DNA of 64,000 nucleotides from Polaromonas sp. (GTDB lineage Bacteria > Pseudomonadota > Gammaproteobacteria > Burkholderiales > Burkholderiaceae), in NCBI GenBank assembly GCA_013823505.1, contig PNMH01000001.1:71929-135928 (forward strand). Reading direction: 5' to 3'. The position numbers and the translations under genes were made by a program. Below the pieces are notes generated by a model. That model was not told where the DNA came from. It ran no database searches and saw nothing but the letters and a program-made list of their open reading frames with translations. Positions 1 to 8,882 of the stretch are shown here, piece by piece; position 1 is the first letter of the stretch, and every line of letters starts with the position of its first letter.

Positions 1-201
1 CTTGCCCTGCTGGGCCATCATGTAGCTGAGGTTGGCCAGGGTGAAACTCTTGCCGATGCCGCCCTTGCCGTAGATGGCAATGATCTGGGTTTCCTTCTTC
101 ACTTCGCCGGTGTGCACCGGTGTGGGTTCGATGGCGGCTTCGGCGCGCAGCTGCTCCATGAACTTGGCCGACTGCACTTGGGTGACGGGGATTGCGTTCA
201 T
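1..201 (-). CDS. bchX: Chlorophyllide a reductase iron protein BchX (N-terminal part)
   Basis: Only the first 67 codons lie in the window; the gene runs off the left edge. BchX is the ATP-dependent iron protein that passes electrons to BchYZ, which reduces ring B of chlorophyllide a in bacteriochlorophyll a synthesis. The visible peptide has the family's N-terminal region followed by a NifH-like P-loop, GKGGIGKS, near residues 45-52, then the segment FTLANLSYMMAQQGK. Its ATG shares one base with the bchC stop (TGATG), so the two are translationally coupled in a crtE-crtF-bchC-bchX order known from other purple bacteria. Identification is by recognition of the conserved N-terminus and the context. 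Confidence 0.93.
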   Translation of the reverse strand, partial: MNAIPVTQVQSAKFMEQLRAEAAIEPTPVHTGEVKKETQIIAIYGKGGIGKSFTLANLSYMMAQQGK

Positions 202-1163
202 CAGTTTCTCCAGTCCAGGACCATCTTCAGACACTGCGGATCGCCGAAGGCGGCCGCATAGGCGTCGCTTGCGCGGGCCGGGGTTTCGGTGTGGGTGATC
301 AGGCCGTCCAGGCACAGGCGCCCGGTCTGTACGAGCTGCGTCACGGCCACGAGGTCGGCGCGCTTCCATTCGGCGGCGGCGCGGATCTGTGCTTCGCGCA
401 TGAAGGCCGGTGCGAAGGCAAACGAGATGTCGTTCTTGTAAAAGCCGGCGAGCACCACCTCGCCACCTTTGGCCAGGCGCGGGATCACCTTGTTCAGGAT
501 CTCGGAGTCCCCGCTCACGTCGTAGATCGCGCGGTAGTCCTTGCGCGTGTCTTCTTCGGGGCTGATGACGCTGTAGCCCTCAGCACCCACGCGGCGGGCG
601 GCTTGTGTTTCCCACACCACGGGGGCAGGGGCACCGGCGGCCACCGTGAGTCGGGCCAGCAGGCGGCCCATGACACCGTGGCCAATGATCAGTTCGGGCG
701 GCGTGCCCGGCGCGCGGCTGCCGCCGAAGGTGACCGAGTGGTAGGCGGTGGCGGCCAGGGCCAGCAGCACCATCTGCGAGCCCAGGTCGTTGTGCAGCTT
801 GACCACGCGGTCATGAGACACCACCAGGCGCGAGCCGGCGCCGCCGAAGAGGTTGTGCACGCCCTCGAAGCTGTAGGAGCCGGGAACGAAGACCTGGTCG
901 CCGATCTGGATCTGCGCCTGGCCGTGGCCACAGTCGCCCTGGGTGCGCACCACGCGGCCCACGGTCTCGTAGCCCGGGACCAGCGGGTAGCCCATGCCGG
1001 GGAAGGGCGGCATGCTGCCGTCCCACAGCAAGCGCTCGGTGCCGGTGCTGATGCCGCTGTACTCGACCTCGACTTCCAGGTCGCCGTCGGTGAGGCCGCG
1101 AAGCTCCAGTGCCCGCACCGAGAGGTTGCATGGGCTCTGAAAAACGATGGCTTGGGCTTGCAT
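201..1163 (-). CDS. bchC: Bacteriochlorophyllide a dehydrogenase BchC
   Basis: 320 residues. BchC oxidises the C3 hydroxyethyl group of 3-hydroxyethyl bacteriochlorophyllide a to the acetyl group of bacteriochlorophyllide a. It is a zinc-alcohol-dehydrogenase-like fold protein: the N-terminal half contains YSGISTGTERLLWDG and a GYPLVPGYETVGRV segment, and a nucleotide-binding-like stretch with IIGHGVMGRLLARL follows around residue 150. I chose the ATG at 1163 (protein starting MQAQAIVF). An in-frame TTG 36 bases upstream would place the start inside the PpsR site and over the crtF stop. The gene has its own promoter with two PpsR palindromes in the 33-base gap to crtF, and it is followed by overlapping bchX. 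Confidence 0.93.
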   Translation of the reverse strand: MQAQAIVFQSPCNLSVRALELRGLTDGDLEVEVEYSGISTGTERLLWDGSMPPFPGMGYPLVPGYETVGRVVRTQGDCGHGQAQIQIGDQVFVPGSYSFEGVHNLFGGAGSRLVVSHDRVVKLHNDLGSQMVLLALAATAYHSVTFGGSRAPGTPPELIIGHGVMGRLLARLTVAAGAPAPVVWETQAARRVGAEGYSVISPEEDTRKDYRAIYDVSGDSEILNKVIPRLAKGGEVVLAGFYKNDISFAFAPAFMREAQIRAAAEWKRADLVAVTQLVQTGRLCLDGLITHTETPARASDAYAAAFGDPQCLKMVLDWRN

Positions 1164-1167
1164 GATG

Positions 1168-1211
1168 TGTATTAAAGAGTTGACATCTAAAAGTGTCAAG
1201 ACAAAGTGACA
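1168..1211 (-). promoter_or_regulatory. bchC promoter with two PpsR/CrtJ palindromes
   Basis: On the minus strand a TTGACA -35 (1199-1194), a 17-base spacer and a TTTAAT -10 (1176-1171) precede bchC. The -35 lies in a TGT-N12-ACA palindrome at 1194-1211, with extended form TGTCA-N8-TGACA. The -10 lies in a second TGT-N12-ACA at 1168-1185. The two palindromes are exactly 8 bp apart. This is the tandem arrangement described for CrtJ/PpsR repression of bchC in purple bacteria. One palindrome overlaps the crtF stop codon. The sites are seen directly; repression by PpsR is inferred. Confidence 0.85.
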
Positions 1212-2413
1212 CTATTTCCCGGGCCTGCGGGTAAACCCCTAGCGTTGCCCCGAGATTTGCGGCCGAGCAGCAGCTGTGCGTGCAGCGGCATCGGGTTCGG
1301 CACGCGTTCGATGTGGGTGAAACCGGCGTCTGCCATGAGGGCGGACAACTCGGCCGGTGTGCGCAGGCGACCCGAGCCCATGGCCATCAGGTAGAAGTGG
1401 AAATACGGGTCGCTGGGCTCGGGTGCGCCGCCGACCTGCGCCATGGGCTCGGCCAGCAGCAGCGTGCCGCCCAGCGGCAGGGCGTCAAAAATGGCGCGCA
1501 GCACGACCCTCACGTCGCCATCGGGGTGGTCGTGGGCTACCCGCACCAGGGTCACCAGATCAGCGCCACGGGGCAAGGCGTCTTTGGTGAAGCTGCCGCC
1601 ATGGGTGCTGATCCGGTCGCTCAAGCCCTGGCGCTGCACGTGGTCGGCGGCCAGCGCGGCCACCGGGGGCAGGTCAAACAGTTTCAGCTGAAGGTGCGTG
1701 TGGCGTTGTGCCAGGGCGCTGACCCAGCCGCCCATGCCGCCGCCCACGTCGAGCACCACGCGGTGTTCGGCAAATGGGTAGGCGCTCAGCAACTCTTCGA
1801 TCACGAAGCGCTGCGACGTGGACATGAGCGAGGAGTAACGCGCGAACTGGTCGCTGGGTGCCGGCGCCTGCGGGTTGCCTGCCGGGTCTTCGGTGTAGGG
1901 CCAATAGGCGTGCATGCGCGCGGCGTTCGGGTCGCGCAGCAGGGCCAGCGGGTCGCGCATGTCCTCGTAGAGCACGGCGTTGTGCTCGATCATGTCGCGG
2001 ATGCCCGCGTGCGCCGCCACGGGCGCGCCCATGGTGCCCAGGCCGTAGCGGCCAGCGCCCCGCCGCTCCAGCAGCTGCAGCGCCACGGCCGAGTCGAGCA
2101 GGCGGGCGAGCTGGGCGGTGGGCAGGCGGCACTGCGTGGCCAGTTCGTCGGCGGTGCGCGGTGCCTCCAGCACCTGTTCAAAGAGTTTCAGGCGCACACA
2201 GGCCAGCAGCACCTGCGAATGCACGAAGCCGGCCATGAGGTCGAACAACTGGGCCGACCTGCGGCGCACCAGCCAGCGGGTGAACACGCTGCGGCTGGCC
2301 CAGCGGTTGAGCGCCGGGCTGGTCATCCATTGGTCGATGCGGCTGGCGAGGCGGTCGCGCCACGAGGGCGGTGGTCCGTCCGAGAGGGGCTTGAGGGCGT
2401 CCAGAGCAGCCAT
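1196..2413 (-). CDS. crtF: Demethylspheroidene O-methyltransferase CrtF
   Basis: 405 residues. CrtF methylates the 1-hydroxyl group of demethylspheroidene with S-adenosylmethionine in the spheroidene/spirilloxanthin carotenoid branch. It has the plant-O-methyltransferase/hydroxyindole-O-methyltransferase layout: an N-terminal helical dimerisation domain to about residue 150, then a Rossmann SAM-binding domain with glycine-rich VVLDVGGGMGGW near residue 190, and a LLLAEPMA strand. The ATG at 2413 gives MAALDALKP; the frame is open further upstream, but that stretch overlaps crtE and does not look like family sequence. It lies 11 bases after crtE and is probably co-transcribed with it. bchC follows after 32 bases with its own promoter. 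Confidence 0.9.
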   Translation of the reverse strand: MAALDALKPLSDGPPPSWRDRLASRIDQWMTSPALNRWASRSVFTRWLVRRRSAQLFDLMAGFVHSQVLLACVRLKLFEQVLEAPRTADELATQCRLPTAQLARLLDSAVALQLLERRGAGRYGLGTMGAPVAAHAGIRDMIEHNAVLYEDMRDPLALLRDPNAARMHAYWPYTEDPAGNPQAPAPSDQFARYSSLMSTSQRFVIEELLSAYPFAEHRVVLDVGGGMGGWVSALAQRHTHLQLKLFDLPPVAALAADHVQRQGLSDRISTHGGSFTKDALPRGADLVTLVRVAHDHPDGDVRVVLRAIFDALPLGGTLLLAEPMAQVGGAPEPSDPYFHFYLMAMGSGRLRTPAELSALMADAGFTHIERVPNPMPLHAQLLLGRKSRGNARGLPAGPGNSVTLS

Positions 2414-2424
2414 GGCGGGGTCTT

Positions 2425-3336
2425 TCAAGCGGCCAGACGCACAGCGGGGTGGTCGGCGGTGCGCTGGAGTTCGATGCGGTCGCAGGTGCTCTGCGGGATC
2501 AGGCGGCGCGACTCGTGCAGCACGAGCTGGCGCATGGCGCGGCGGCTGAGGCATTCGGGCACCGAGTCGATGGCGGCCTGCATCAGGCCGTGGAAATGGT
2601 CGATGGCGCCCACCAGGCCGAGGTCGGCTGCGGCGCTGGGGCGGCCGTGCTGCGCGTCCTGCCCGGCGGGTTTGCCCAGTTCGTCGGCTTGCATCAGCAC
2701 GTCGCGGATGTCGTCGGCCACCTGGTAGGCCTCGCCCAGGCATTCGCCCAGCGCGCGCCAGCCTTCGGGGTCGGCGCCCGCGGCCTGGGCGCCAGCGCAG
2801 GTGGACGCCACGAACAGGGCGCCGGTCTTGGCGCGCTGGTACTGGCTGAGGTCAACGCGGTTCTCGCACTCCCAGGCTTGACCGGCCACGATCCCGTCGG
2901 GCGCACCGGTGCCGATGCACACGGTGTCGATCAAGCCGGAGAGGCGGGTGGGGTGCGAGCGGCCTGCGCGGGCCAGCACCTGGTAAGCCATGACGATCAG
3001 TGCGTCACCCGTGAGCAGGGCCAGTGGTTCGCCGTACACCTTGTGAACCGTGGGCTGGCCGCGGCGCGTGTCGGCGTCGTCGAAGCAGGGCATGTCGTCG
3101 TGCACCAGCGAGGCGCAGTGCAGCAGCTCGATGGCCATGGCGGCGGCGTTGGTGAGGGCGGGTGCGTCTTCACCGCAGGCGGATGCCACGGCCAGGCACA
3201 GCTGCGGGCGGATGCGCGCGCCACCCGGAAACACGGCGTGGCGCATGGCGGCCATCAAGCGCGGCGGAGCGCTGGGGCTGCTGGCCTGGGTCAACTCGTG
3301 ATCCAGCGCGGCCTGTATGCGAGTCATCATGTCCAT
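2425..3336 (-). CDS. crtE: Geranylgeranyl diphosphate synthase CrtE
   Basis: 303 residues, a trans-prenyltransferase that builds GGPP for carotenoids and for the bacteriochlorophyll phytyl tail. The first aspartate-rich motif is DDMPCFDD (about residues 80-87), within LLHCASLVHDDMPCFDDAD. The second is YQVADDIRD near residue 210. The N-terminal GGARIRPQLCLA segment is also typical. The start at 3336 is supported by a GAAGGGG ribosome-binding site just upstream. It is the first gene of the leftward crtE-crtF-bchC-bchX run, and its upstream region holds two PpsR palindromes over a recognisable promoter. Confidence 0.93.
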   Translation of the reverse strand: MDMMTRIQAALDHELTQASSPSAPPRLMAAMRHAVFPGGARIRPQLCLAVASACGEDAPALTNAAAMAIELLHCASLVHDDMPCFDDADTRRGQPTVHKVYGEPLALLTGDALIVMAYQVLARAGRSHPTRLSGLIDTVCIGTGAPDGIVAGQAWECENRVDLSQYQRAKTGALFVASTCAGAQAAGADPEGWRALGECLGEAYQVADDIRDVLMQADELGKPAGQDAQHGRPSAAADLGLVGAIDHFHGLMQAAIDSVPECLSRRAMRQLVLHESRRLIPQSTCDRIELQRTADHPAVRLAA

Positions 3337-3361
3337 GAGAGCCCCTTCACCGTGGTCGGAA

Positions 3362-3419
3362 TGTCACCAATGTGTGACATAAGAAGGTGTCAATCTAACA
3401 TGACACTTGCAATTGTCAA
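3362..3419 (-). promoter_or_regulatory. crtE promoter with two PpsR/CrtJ palindromes
   Basis: On the minus strand a perfect TTGACA -35 (3419-3414) and a TAGATT -10 (3397-3392) are separated by 16 bases. A TGT-N12-ACA palindrome at 3388-3405 covers the -10. A second at 3362-3379 lies just downstream. Both have the full TGTCA-N8-TGACA form and are exactly 8 bp apart, the same spacing as at bchC. Binding by PpsR/CrtJ and light/oxygen control are inferred; no ppsR gene is in the window. Confidence 0.83.
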
Positions 3420-3552
3420 AGGGTCTTTTCTTGTGCAGCGCACACAAAAAATGCCGTCCTCAACGAACCGGAAATGCCGACGACCACGACTCGAAGTCCA
3501 TACGTGCCATGGGTTTTTCCGGTTTGTTCGCCAAAACGTCTGGTGCTATAAG

Positions 3553-3570
3553 TGTCACGTCAAGTTGACA
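3553..3570. promoter_or_regulatory. Single PpsR-like palindrome upstream of ccmA
   Basis: TGT-N12-ACA with extended half-sites TGTCA and TGACA, immediately followed by a TATGAT hexamer (3571-3576) that could be a rightward -10. It lies 57 bases before the ccmA ATG and 217 bases upstream of crtE. It could therefore tie the ccm operon to photosynthesis control, or act as a distal site for crtE. The motif is certain; which gene it serves is inference. Confidence 0.6.
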
Positions 3571-3626
3571 TATGATTTTTGAGACACACCGGTGAAGCAC
3601 CCCACGTCCCGCCCGAAAGTACGTCC

Positions 3627-4250
3627 ATGAGCGATGCACTGGTCTTCAACCAGGTGAGCTGCGTTCGTGGTGGACGCACCCTGTTCAGCGGCCTCAACCT
3701 GCACTTGGCCGGCGGACAGTTGCTGCGCGTGGCCGGGGCCAACGGCGCCGGCAAGACCAGCTTGCTGCGCCTGATCTGCGGACTGCTCAGCCCCACCGAA
3801 GGCCAGGTGCTGTGGCGTGGCCAGCCCCTGGCGGTGCAGCGCGAACAGTGGGGCCGTGATCTTGTGTACCTGGGCCACGCCGCCGCGCTCAAGGACGACC
3901 TGTCACCGCTGGACAACCTGTTGTCCGCCTGCACCCTGGGCGGCCAGACGGCCCGCCGGGCAAGCGCGCTGCAGGCGCTCACCGATGCGGGCCTGCGCGG
4001 CTTCGAGCGCACGCCCGCGCGCCGCCTCTCGCAAGGCCAGCGTCGCCGCTGCGGGCTGGCCCGCCTGGTGCTGGCGCGATCGTCACCGCTGTGGGTGCTC
4101 GACGAACCCTTCAACGCACTCGACACCGCCGCCACCGCCTGGCTCGAAGGCCTGGTCCGCGCGCAGCTGCTGCGCGGCGGCTCGGTGGTGCTCACCAGCC
4201 ACCAGGGCGTGGCGCTCGACGACACGCCGCACCAGGTGCTCAGCCTGTGA
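3627..4250 (+). CDS. ccmA: Haem exporter ATP-binding protein CcmA
   Basis: 207 residues, the ABC ATPase of the CcmABCD complex that releases haem-loaded CcmE during System I cytochrome c maturation. The Walker A motif is GANGAGKTS near residue 37-45, the signature motif is RRLSQGQRRRCGLARLVLA, and Walker B is LWVLDEPFNALD, with a switch histidine in LTSHQG. The ATG at 3627 (MSDALVFNQV) is preferred over upstream in-frame options because it matches the family N-terminus. It is the first gene of a nine-gene operon; its stop overlaps the GTG start of ccmB. Confidence 0.95.
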   Translation: MSDALVFNQVSCVRGGRTLFSGLNLHLAGGQLLRVAGANGAGKTSLLRLICGLLSPTEGQVLWRGQPLAVQREQWGRDLVYLGHAAALKDDLSPLDNLLSACTLGGQTARRASALQALTDAGLRGFERTPARRLSQGQRRRCGLARLVLARSSPLWVLDEPFNALDTAATAWLEGLVRAQLLRGGSVVLTSHQGVALDDTPHQVLSL

Positions 4251-4966
4251 TCACCAGCGTGGCCACCCATGCACCCGACTCCGCCGCGCCGCAGGGCTGG
4301 CTGGACGGTTTTCGCTGCGTGTTCCAGCGAGACCTGCGCATCGCCCTGCGCCGGCGCACCGACTCGCTGGCCGCGGTGGTGTTTTTCGTCATGGTGGTGA
4401 GCCTGTTTCCGCTGGGGGTGGGGCCGGAGCCCGGGCTGCTTCGCACCATGGCGCCGGGCGTGGTGTGGGTGGCGGCCCTGCTGGCCTGCACGCTGCCACT
4501 GGCACGCCTGTTTGCCGACGATCTGCAGGACGGCACGCTCGAACAACTGCTGCTCTCCACCCACCCGCTGCCCATGCTGGTGCTGGGCAAGATCGCCGCG
4601 CACTGGTGCGGCTCGGCGTTGCTGCTGGTGCTGGTGTCGCCGCTGCTGGCGCTGCAGTTCGATCTCTCGGCATCGGCCACCGGTGTGCTGCTGCTCACGC
4701 TGCTGATCGGCTCGCCGGTGCTCAGCCTGGTGGGTGCGATCGGCGCGGCACTCACGCTGGGCCTGCGCGGCGGTGGGGTGCTGATGTCGCTGCTCACGCT
4801 GCCGCTGGTGATCCCGGTGCTGATCTTCGGCGCGGGCGCGGTCGAGGCGCACACCGCCGGGCTGGGGGTGGGCGGCCATTTTTCGCTGCTCGGTGCCTTG
4901 CTGCTGCTGAGCCTGTTTGCCGCGCCGCTGGTGACCAGCGCCGCCTTGCGCATCTCGATGGAGTGA
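4247..4966 (+). CDS. ccmB: Haem exporter permease CcmB
   Basis: 239 residues with about six membrane helices and a short soluble N-terminus. It is the permease partner of CcmA at the cytoplasmic membrane. Family features are FQRDLRIALRRRTDSLAAVVFFVMVVSLFPLGVGPE near the N-terminus and the DDLQDGTLEQLLLS loop. The start is a GTG that overlaps the ccmA stop as GTGA, which fixes the reading frame and indicates translational coupling. It ends four bases before ccmC. Confidence 0.93.
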   Translation: MITSVATHAPDSAAPQGWLDGFRCVFQRDLRIALRRRTDSLAAVVFFVMVVSLFPLGVGPEPGLLRTMAPGVVWVAALLACTLPLARLFADDLQDGTLEQLLLSTHPLPMLVLGKIAAHWCGSALLLVLVSPLLALQFDLSASATGVLLLTLLIGSPVLSLVGAIGAALTLGLRGGGVLMSLLTLPLVIPVLIFGAGAVEAHTAGLGVGGHFSLLGALLLLSLFAAPLVTSAALRISME

Positions 4967-4970
4967 CCCC

Positions 4971-5714
4971 ATGAGTTCAATCAACTGGTTTCATTACGCG
5001 GCGCCGCAGCGCTTCTACCCGCTGGCGGGCCAGCTGGTGCCGTGGTTTGGCGCGCTGGCCGTGGTGCTCACCGCCATTGGCCTTTACATCGGCCTGTGGG
5101 TGGCCCCCACCGACGCGCAGCAGGGCGAGGCCTACCGCATCATCTTTGTGCACGTGCCCACGGCCTGGATGTCGATGGTGGTCTACCTGGCCATGGCCAC
5201 CTGGGCGGCCATCGGGCTGGTGTTCAACTCGCGCCTCTCGTCCATGATGGCCACGGCGCTGGCACCCACCGGCGCACTCATGACCTTTCTCGCGCTGTGG
5301 ACCGGCGCGCTCTGGGGAAAACCCACCTGGGGCACCTGGTGGGTGTGGGACGCGCGGCTCACCTCCGAGCTGGTGCTGCTCTTTCTCTACATCGGCTTCA
5401 TGGCGCTGCACAGCGCCATCGACGACACGCGCCGCGCCGACCGTGCCGCCGGGCTGCTGGCCATCGTGGGCGTGGTCAACCTGCCCATCATCTACTTTTC
5501 AGTGCAATGGTGGAACACGCTGCACCAGGGCGCATCGGTCAGCATCACCAAAGCCCCGAGCATGGCCACGCCCATGCTCCTGGGCATGCTGGTGATGGCG
5601 CTGGCCTGCTGGATGTACTGCATCGCCGTGGCGCTGGCCCGGGTGCGTTTGATCATGCTGGAGCGCGAACGCCATGCGCCCTGGGCGCGGCAGGCACTGG
5701 AGGGCCTCACATGA
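4971..5714 (+). CDS. ccmC: Haem-handling membrane protein CcmC
   Basis: 247 residues, six predicted membrane helices. CcmC carries the WWD haem-binding signature, here GTWWVWDARLTSELVLLFLYIGF, at the periplasmic face, and loads haem onto CcmE. Histidines flanking the motif are present (FVHVPTAWMS and MALHSAIDD). The length matches the family. The stop overlaps the ccmD ATG (ATGA), continuing the coupled operon. Confidence 0.95.
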   Translation: MSSINWFHYAAPQRFYPLAGQLVPWFGALAVVLTAIGLYIGLWVAPTDAQQGEAYRIIFVHVPTAWMSMVVYLAMATWAAIGLVFNSRLSSMMATALAPTGALMTFLALWTGALWGKPTWGTWWVWDARLTSELVLLFLYIGFMALHSAIDDTRRADRAAGLLAIVGVVNLPIIYFSVQWWNTLHQGASVSITKAPSMATPMLLGMLVMALACWMYCIAVALARVRLIMLERERHAPWARQALEGLT

Positions 5715-5884
5715 ACAGCTTGGGTGAGTTGGTGGCCATGGGCGGCTACGGCCTGTATGTGTGGGGGTCGCTGGGCATGTGCGCGGCGGTGGTGGTGGCC
5801 GAGCTGATGGTGATCCGATTGCGCCGCCGCCTGCTCGCGCAAGAGGCGGGCGATGAGCGCGCCACCGAGGAGCACGTGGCATGA
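5711..5884 (+). CDS. ccmD: Small haem-export subunit CcmD
   Basis: 57 residues with a single membrane helix (about residues 10-35: [22 protein letters not shown] is the core region) and a basic cytoplasmic segment [10 protein letters not shown], the usual CcmD topology. CcmD stabilises the CcmABC complex and helps release holo-CcmE. Both ends overlap neighbours as ATGA: the start with the ccmC stop, the stop with the ccmE start. Identified by size, topology and position. Confidence 0.88.
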   Translation: MNSLGELVAMGGYGLYVWGSLGMCAAVVVAELMVIRLRRRLLAQEAGDERATEEHVA

Positions 5885-6345
5885 AGCCGCGCAACCGACG
5901 ACTCGTGGCGCTGGGTGTTGGCCTGGCCACATTGGCTGCGGCCACCGCGCTGGTGCTCAACGCCTTCAACAGCAACCTGGTGTTTTTCTTCAGCCCCACG
6001 CAGGTGATGGCCAACGAGGCGCCGCGTGAGCGGGCGTTTCGCGTGGGTGGCTTGGTGGAGCAGGGCAGTGTGGTGCGCGAACCCCAGGGGTTGACCATCC
6101 GTTTCATGGTGACCGACACAGCCAAGAGCATCCCGGTGACCTACACCGGCCTGCTGCCCGACCTGTTCCAGGAGGGCAAGGGCGTGGTGGCGCAGGGCAA
6201 GCTGGGCACAGACGGTGTGTTCCGCGCCGACCAGGTGCTGGCCAAACACGACGAGAACTACATGGCACCCGAAGCGGCCGATGCACTGGCCAAGGCCCGC
6301 GCCGGGCAGAACTCGCTGGTGATGCCCGAAGGAGCAAAACCATGA
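5881..6345 (+). CDS. ccmE: Haem chaperone CcmE
   Basis: 154 residues, anchored by an N-terminal membrane helix (about residues 8-28) with a periplasmic OB-fold domain. The covalent haem-binding histidine is in [12 protein letters not shown], at about H123, with the conserved tyrosine at about Y127. It shuttles haem from CcmC to CcmF. The ATG overlaps the ccmD stop and its stop overlaps the ccmF start. Confidence 0.95.
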   Translation: MKPRNRRLVALGVGLATLAAATALVLNAFNSNLVFFFSPTQVMANEAPRERAFRVGGLVEQGSVVREPQGLTIRFMVTDTAKSIPVTYTGLLPDLFQEGKGVVAQGKLGTDGVFRADQVLAKHDENYMAPEAADALAKARAGQNSLVMPEGAKP

Positions 6346-8357
6346 TTCCCGAACTCGGTCACTTCGCCGCCGTGCTGGCGCTGGTGATGGCGCTGGTGCA
6401 GAGCATGTTTCCGCTGGTGGGCGCGCACCAGGGCCGTCGCCACTGGATGGCGCTGGCCCGCCCGGCCGCCTTCGCCCAGTTCGTTCTGCTGGCGGTGTCG
6501 TTCGGCTGCCTCATGCACGCCTTCGTCACCAGCGACTTCTCGGTGCTGCTGGCCGCGCAGAACTCGCACACCAGTTCACCGCTGATCTACCGCATCACCG
6601 CCGTCTGGGGCAACCACGAAGGCTCCATCTTGCTGTGGAGCCTGATCCTGGCCGGCTGGACACTGGCCGTGGCCGTGTTCTCCGACCAGCTCGACGAGCC
6701 CATGCGCGCCCGCGTGCTGGGCGTGATGGGCTTGATCAGCGTGGGCTTCCTGCTCTTCACCCTGCTCACCTCCAACCCGTTCGAGCGCCTGTACCCGGTG
6801 CCGCTGGACGGCAAAGACCTCAACCCCCTGCTGCAAGACCTGGGTATGGCGATCCACCCGCCCATGCTCTACATGGGTTACGTGGGCTTTGTGGTGGCGT
6901 TTGCGTTCGCGGTAGCGGCCCTGCTGGCCGGCCGGGTGGACGCGGCCTGGGCGCACTGGTCGCGCCCGTGGACCACCATGGCCTGGTGCTTCCTCACGGT
7001 GGGCATTGCGCTGGGCAGCTTCTGGGCCTACTACGAGCTGGGCTGGGGTGGCTGGTGGTTCTGGGACCCGGTGGAAAACGCTTCTTTCATGCCGTGGCTG
7101 GTGGGCACGGCGCTGATCCATTCGCTTTCGGTCACCGAGAAGCGCGGTGGCTTCAAGCTCTGGACCGCGCTGCTGGCGATCCTGGCGTTTTCGCTCTCGC
7201 TGCTGGGCACCTTCATCGTGCGCTCGGGTGTGCTGAGTTCGGTGCACGCGTTTGCCACCGATCCCGAACGCGGCCTGTTCATCCTGGTGTTCTTCACCAT
7301 CGTGGTGGGCGGCTCGCTCACCTTGTTTGCCTGGCGCGGTCCCAAGGTGGGCGGTGGCGGCGCGTTCGAGATGCTCTCGCGCGAAAGCCTGCTGCTGGCC
7401 AACAACGTGCTGCTGGTGGTGGCCGCGGCCGCGGTCCTGCTGGGCACGCTCTACCCCTTGCTCATCGACGCGCTCGGCATGGGCAAGCTCTCGGTCGGCC
7501 CGCCTTACTTCAACGCGGTGTTTGTTCCGCTCATTGCACCGGCCCTGTTCCTCATGGGCGTGGGGCCGCTGGCGCGCTGGCGCCAGGCCTCATTGGGCGA
7601 CCTGGCGCACCAGCTGCGCTGGGCCGCCGGTGTGAGCGTGGCCAGCGCGGTCATTGCGCCGCTGGTGCTGCAGCGCTGGACCCCGCTCACCGGCCTGGGC
7701 CTGCTGCTCGCGGTGTGGGTCGCGAGCACGGCGGTGCTCAACCTGGTGCAGCGCCTGCGCGCCCATCCTTCTTCGGCCTGGGTCGCGTTTCGCGCGCAGC
7801 CGGGCAGTTACTTCGGCATGTTGCTGGCGCACTTCGGCGTGGCGGTGTTCATCGCCGGGGTCACCGTGGTCAGCAGCTTCCAGACAGAGAACGATGTGCG
7901 CATGGAGGTGGGCCAGACCGCCGAGGTGGGTGGCCACAACATCCGGCTCGACAGCATGGACCTGGTGCAAGGGCCGAACTACACCTCGGCCCGCGCCACG
8001 CTCACCGTGAGCCGCGATGGCGATCTGGTGGCGGTGTTGCACCCCGAGCGGCGCATCTACACCGTGAGCCGCACGGCCATGACCGAAGTGGCCATCGACC
8101 GCGGCGTGATGCGCGACGTGTACGTGGCGCTGGGCGAGCCGGTGAGCGAAACCGCCTGGAGCGTGCGCCTGCACCACAAGCCCATGGTCAACTGGATCTG
8201 GGGTGGTTGTCTGCTGATGGCGCTGGGGGGACTGCTCGCGGTGATGGACCGGCGCTACCGCGTGCGCAAGGCCGCTGTGGTGGCACCGGCCGCGCCGTCC
8301 GCTGGCAATGTGGGCACGGTGCGCCCGGTGATGACGGCGCGGAGCGCGCGCCCATGA
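6342..8357 (+). CDS. ccmF: Cytochrome c haem lyase subunit CcmF
   Basis: 671 residues, a large polytopic membrane protein that ligates haem to apocytochrome c with CcmH/I. The WWD motif is seen as [19 protein letters not shown] near residue 230-250. Early features such as [23 protein letters not shown] and the [12 protein letters not shown] segment are hallmark family sequence. Its C-terminal region carries a periplasmic beta domain before the last helix. It overlaps ccmE and ccmG as ATGA at both ends. Confidence 0.96.
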   Translation: MIPELGHFAAVLALVMALVQSMFPLVGAHQGRRHWMALARPAAFAQFVLLAVSFGCLMHAFVTSDFSVLLAAQNSHTSSPLIYRITAVWGNHEGSILLWSLILAGWTLAVAVFSDQLDEPMRARVLGVMGLISVGFLLFTLLTSNPFERLYPVPLDGKDLNPLLQDLGMAIHPPMLYMGYVGFVVAFAFAVAALLAGRVDAAWAHWSRPWTTMAWCFLTVGIALGSFWAYYELGWGGWWFWDPVENASFMPWLVGTALIHSLSVTEKRGGFKLWTALLAILAFSLSLLGTFIVRSGVLSSVHAFATDPERGLFILVFFTIVVGGSLTLFAWRGPKVGGGGAFEMLSRESLLLANNVLLVVAAAAVLLGTLYPLLIDALGMGKLSVGPPYFNAVFVPLIAPALFLMGVGPLARWRQASLGDLAHQLRWAAGVSVASAVIAPLVLQRWTPLTGLGLLLAVWVASTAVLNLVQRLRAHPSSAWVAFRAQPGSYFGMLLAHFGVAVFIAGVTVVSSFQTENDVRMEVGQTAEVGGHNIRLDSMDLVQGPNYTSARATLTVSRDGDLVAVLHPERRIYTVSRTAMTEVAIDRGVMRDVYVALGEPVSETAWSVRLHHKPMVNWIWGGCLLMALGGLLAVMDRRYRVRKAAVVAPAAPSAGNVGTVRPVMTARSARP

Positions 8358-8878
8358 AGCGCTACCTGTGGCCGCTGGCCATCTTTGTGGTGATGCTGGG
8401 TTTTCTGGGCATGGGGCTGCAGCTCAACCCGCGCGACGTGCCGTCGCCCCTGATCAACAAGCCGGTGCCGTCTTTCCGCCTGCCCACGCTCGCCGCACCC
8501 GACACGCTGGTGGCCCCGCAAGACCTGCGCGGGCAGGTGTGGCTGCTCAACGTGTGGGCCTCGTGGTGCGTGGCCTGCCAGCAAGAACACCCGGTGCTCA
8601 TGGACCTGGCCAAAACCAGCGCCGTGCCCTTGATCGGCCTGAACTACAAGGACCAGCGCCACTTGGCGCTCAACTGGTTGGGCAAGCACGGCAACCCCTA
8701 CAAGACCACGCTGTTCGACATGGATGGCCGCGTCGGCCTGGACTTCGGTGTCTATGGCGTGCCCGAGACCTATGTGATCGACAAACAAGGCGTCATCCGC
8801 CTGAAGTTCACCGGACCGGTGACGCCCGAGGCGGTGCGCGAGAAGCTGCTGCCGCTGATGAACGAACTCGGTGCCTGA
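8354..8878 (+). CDS. ccmG: Periplasmic thiol:disulfide oxidoreductase CcmG/DsbE
   Basis: 174 residues: one N-terminal membrane anchor (about residues 5-22), then a thioredoxin-fold domain. The active site is WASWCVACQQEH near residue 68-80, with the family's GVYGVPETYVID segment containing the cis-proline. It keeps apocytochrome CXXCH cysteines reduced for haem attachment. The start overlaps the ccmF stop; ccmH begins five bases after its stop. Confidence 0.94.
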   Translation: MKRYLWPLAIFVVMLGFLGMGLQLNPRDVPSPLINKPVPSFRLPTLAAPDTLVAPQDLRGQVWLLNVWASWCVACQQEHPVLMDLAKTSAVPLIGLNYKDQRHLALNWLGKHGNPYKTTLFDMDGRVGLDFGVYGVPETYVIDKQGVIRLKFTGPVTPEAVREKLLPLMNELGA

Positions 8879-8882
8879 GCCC

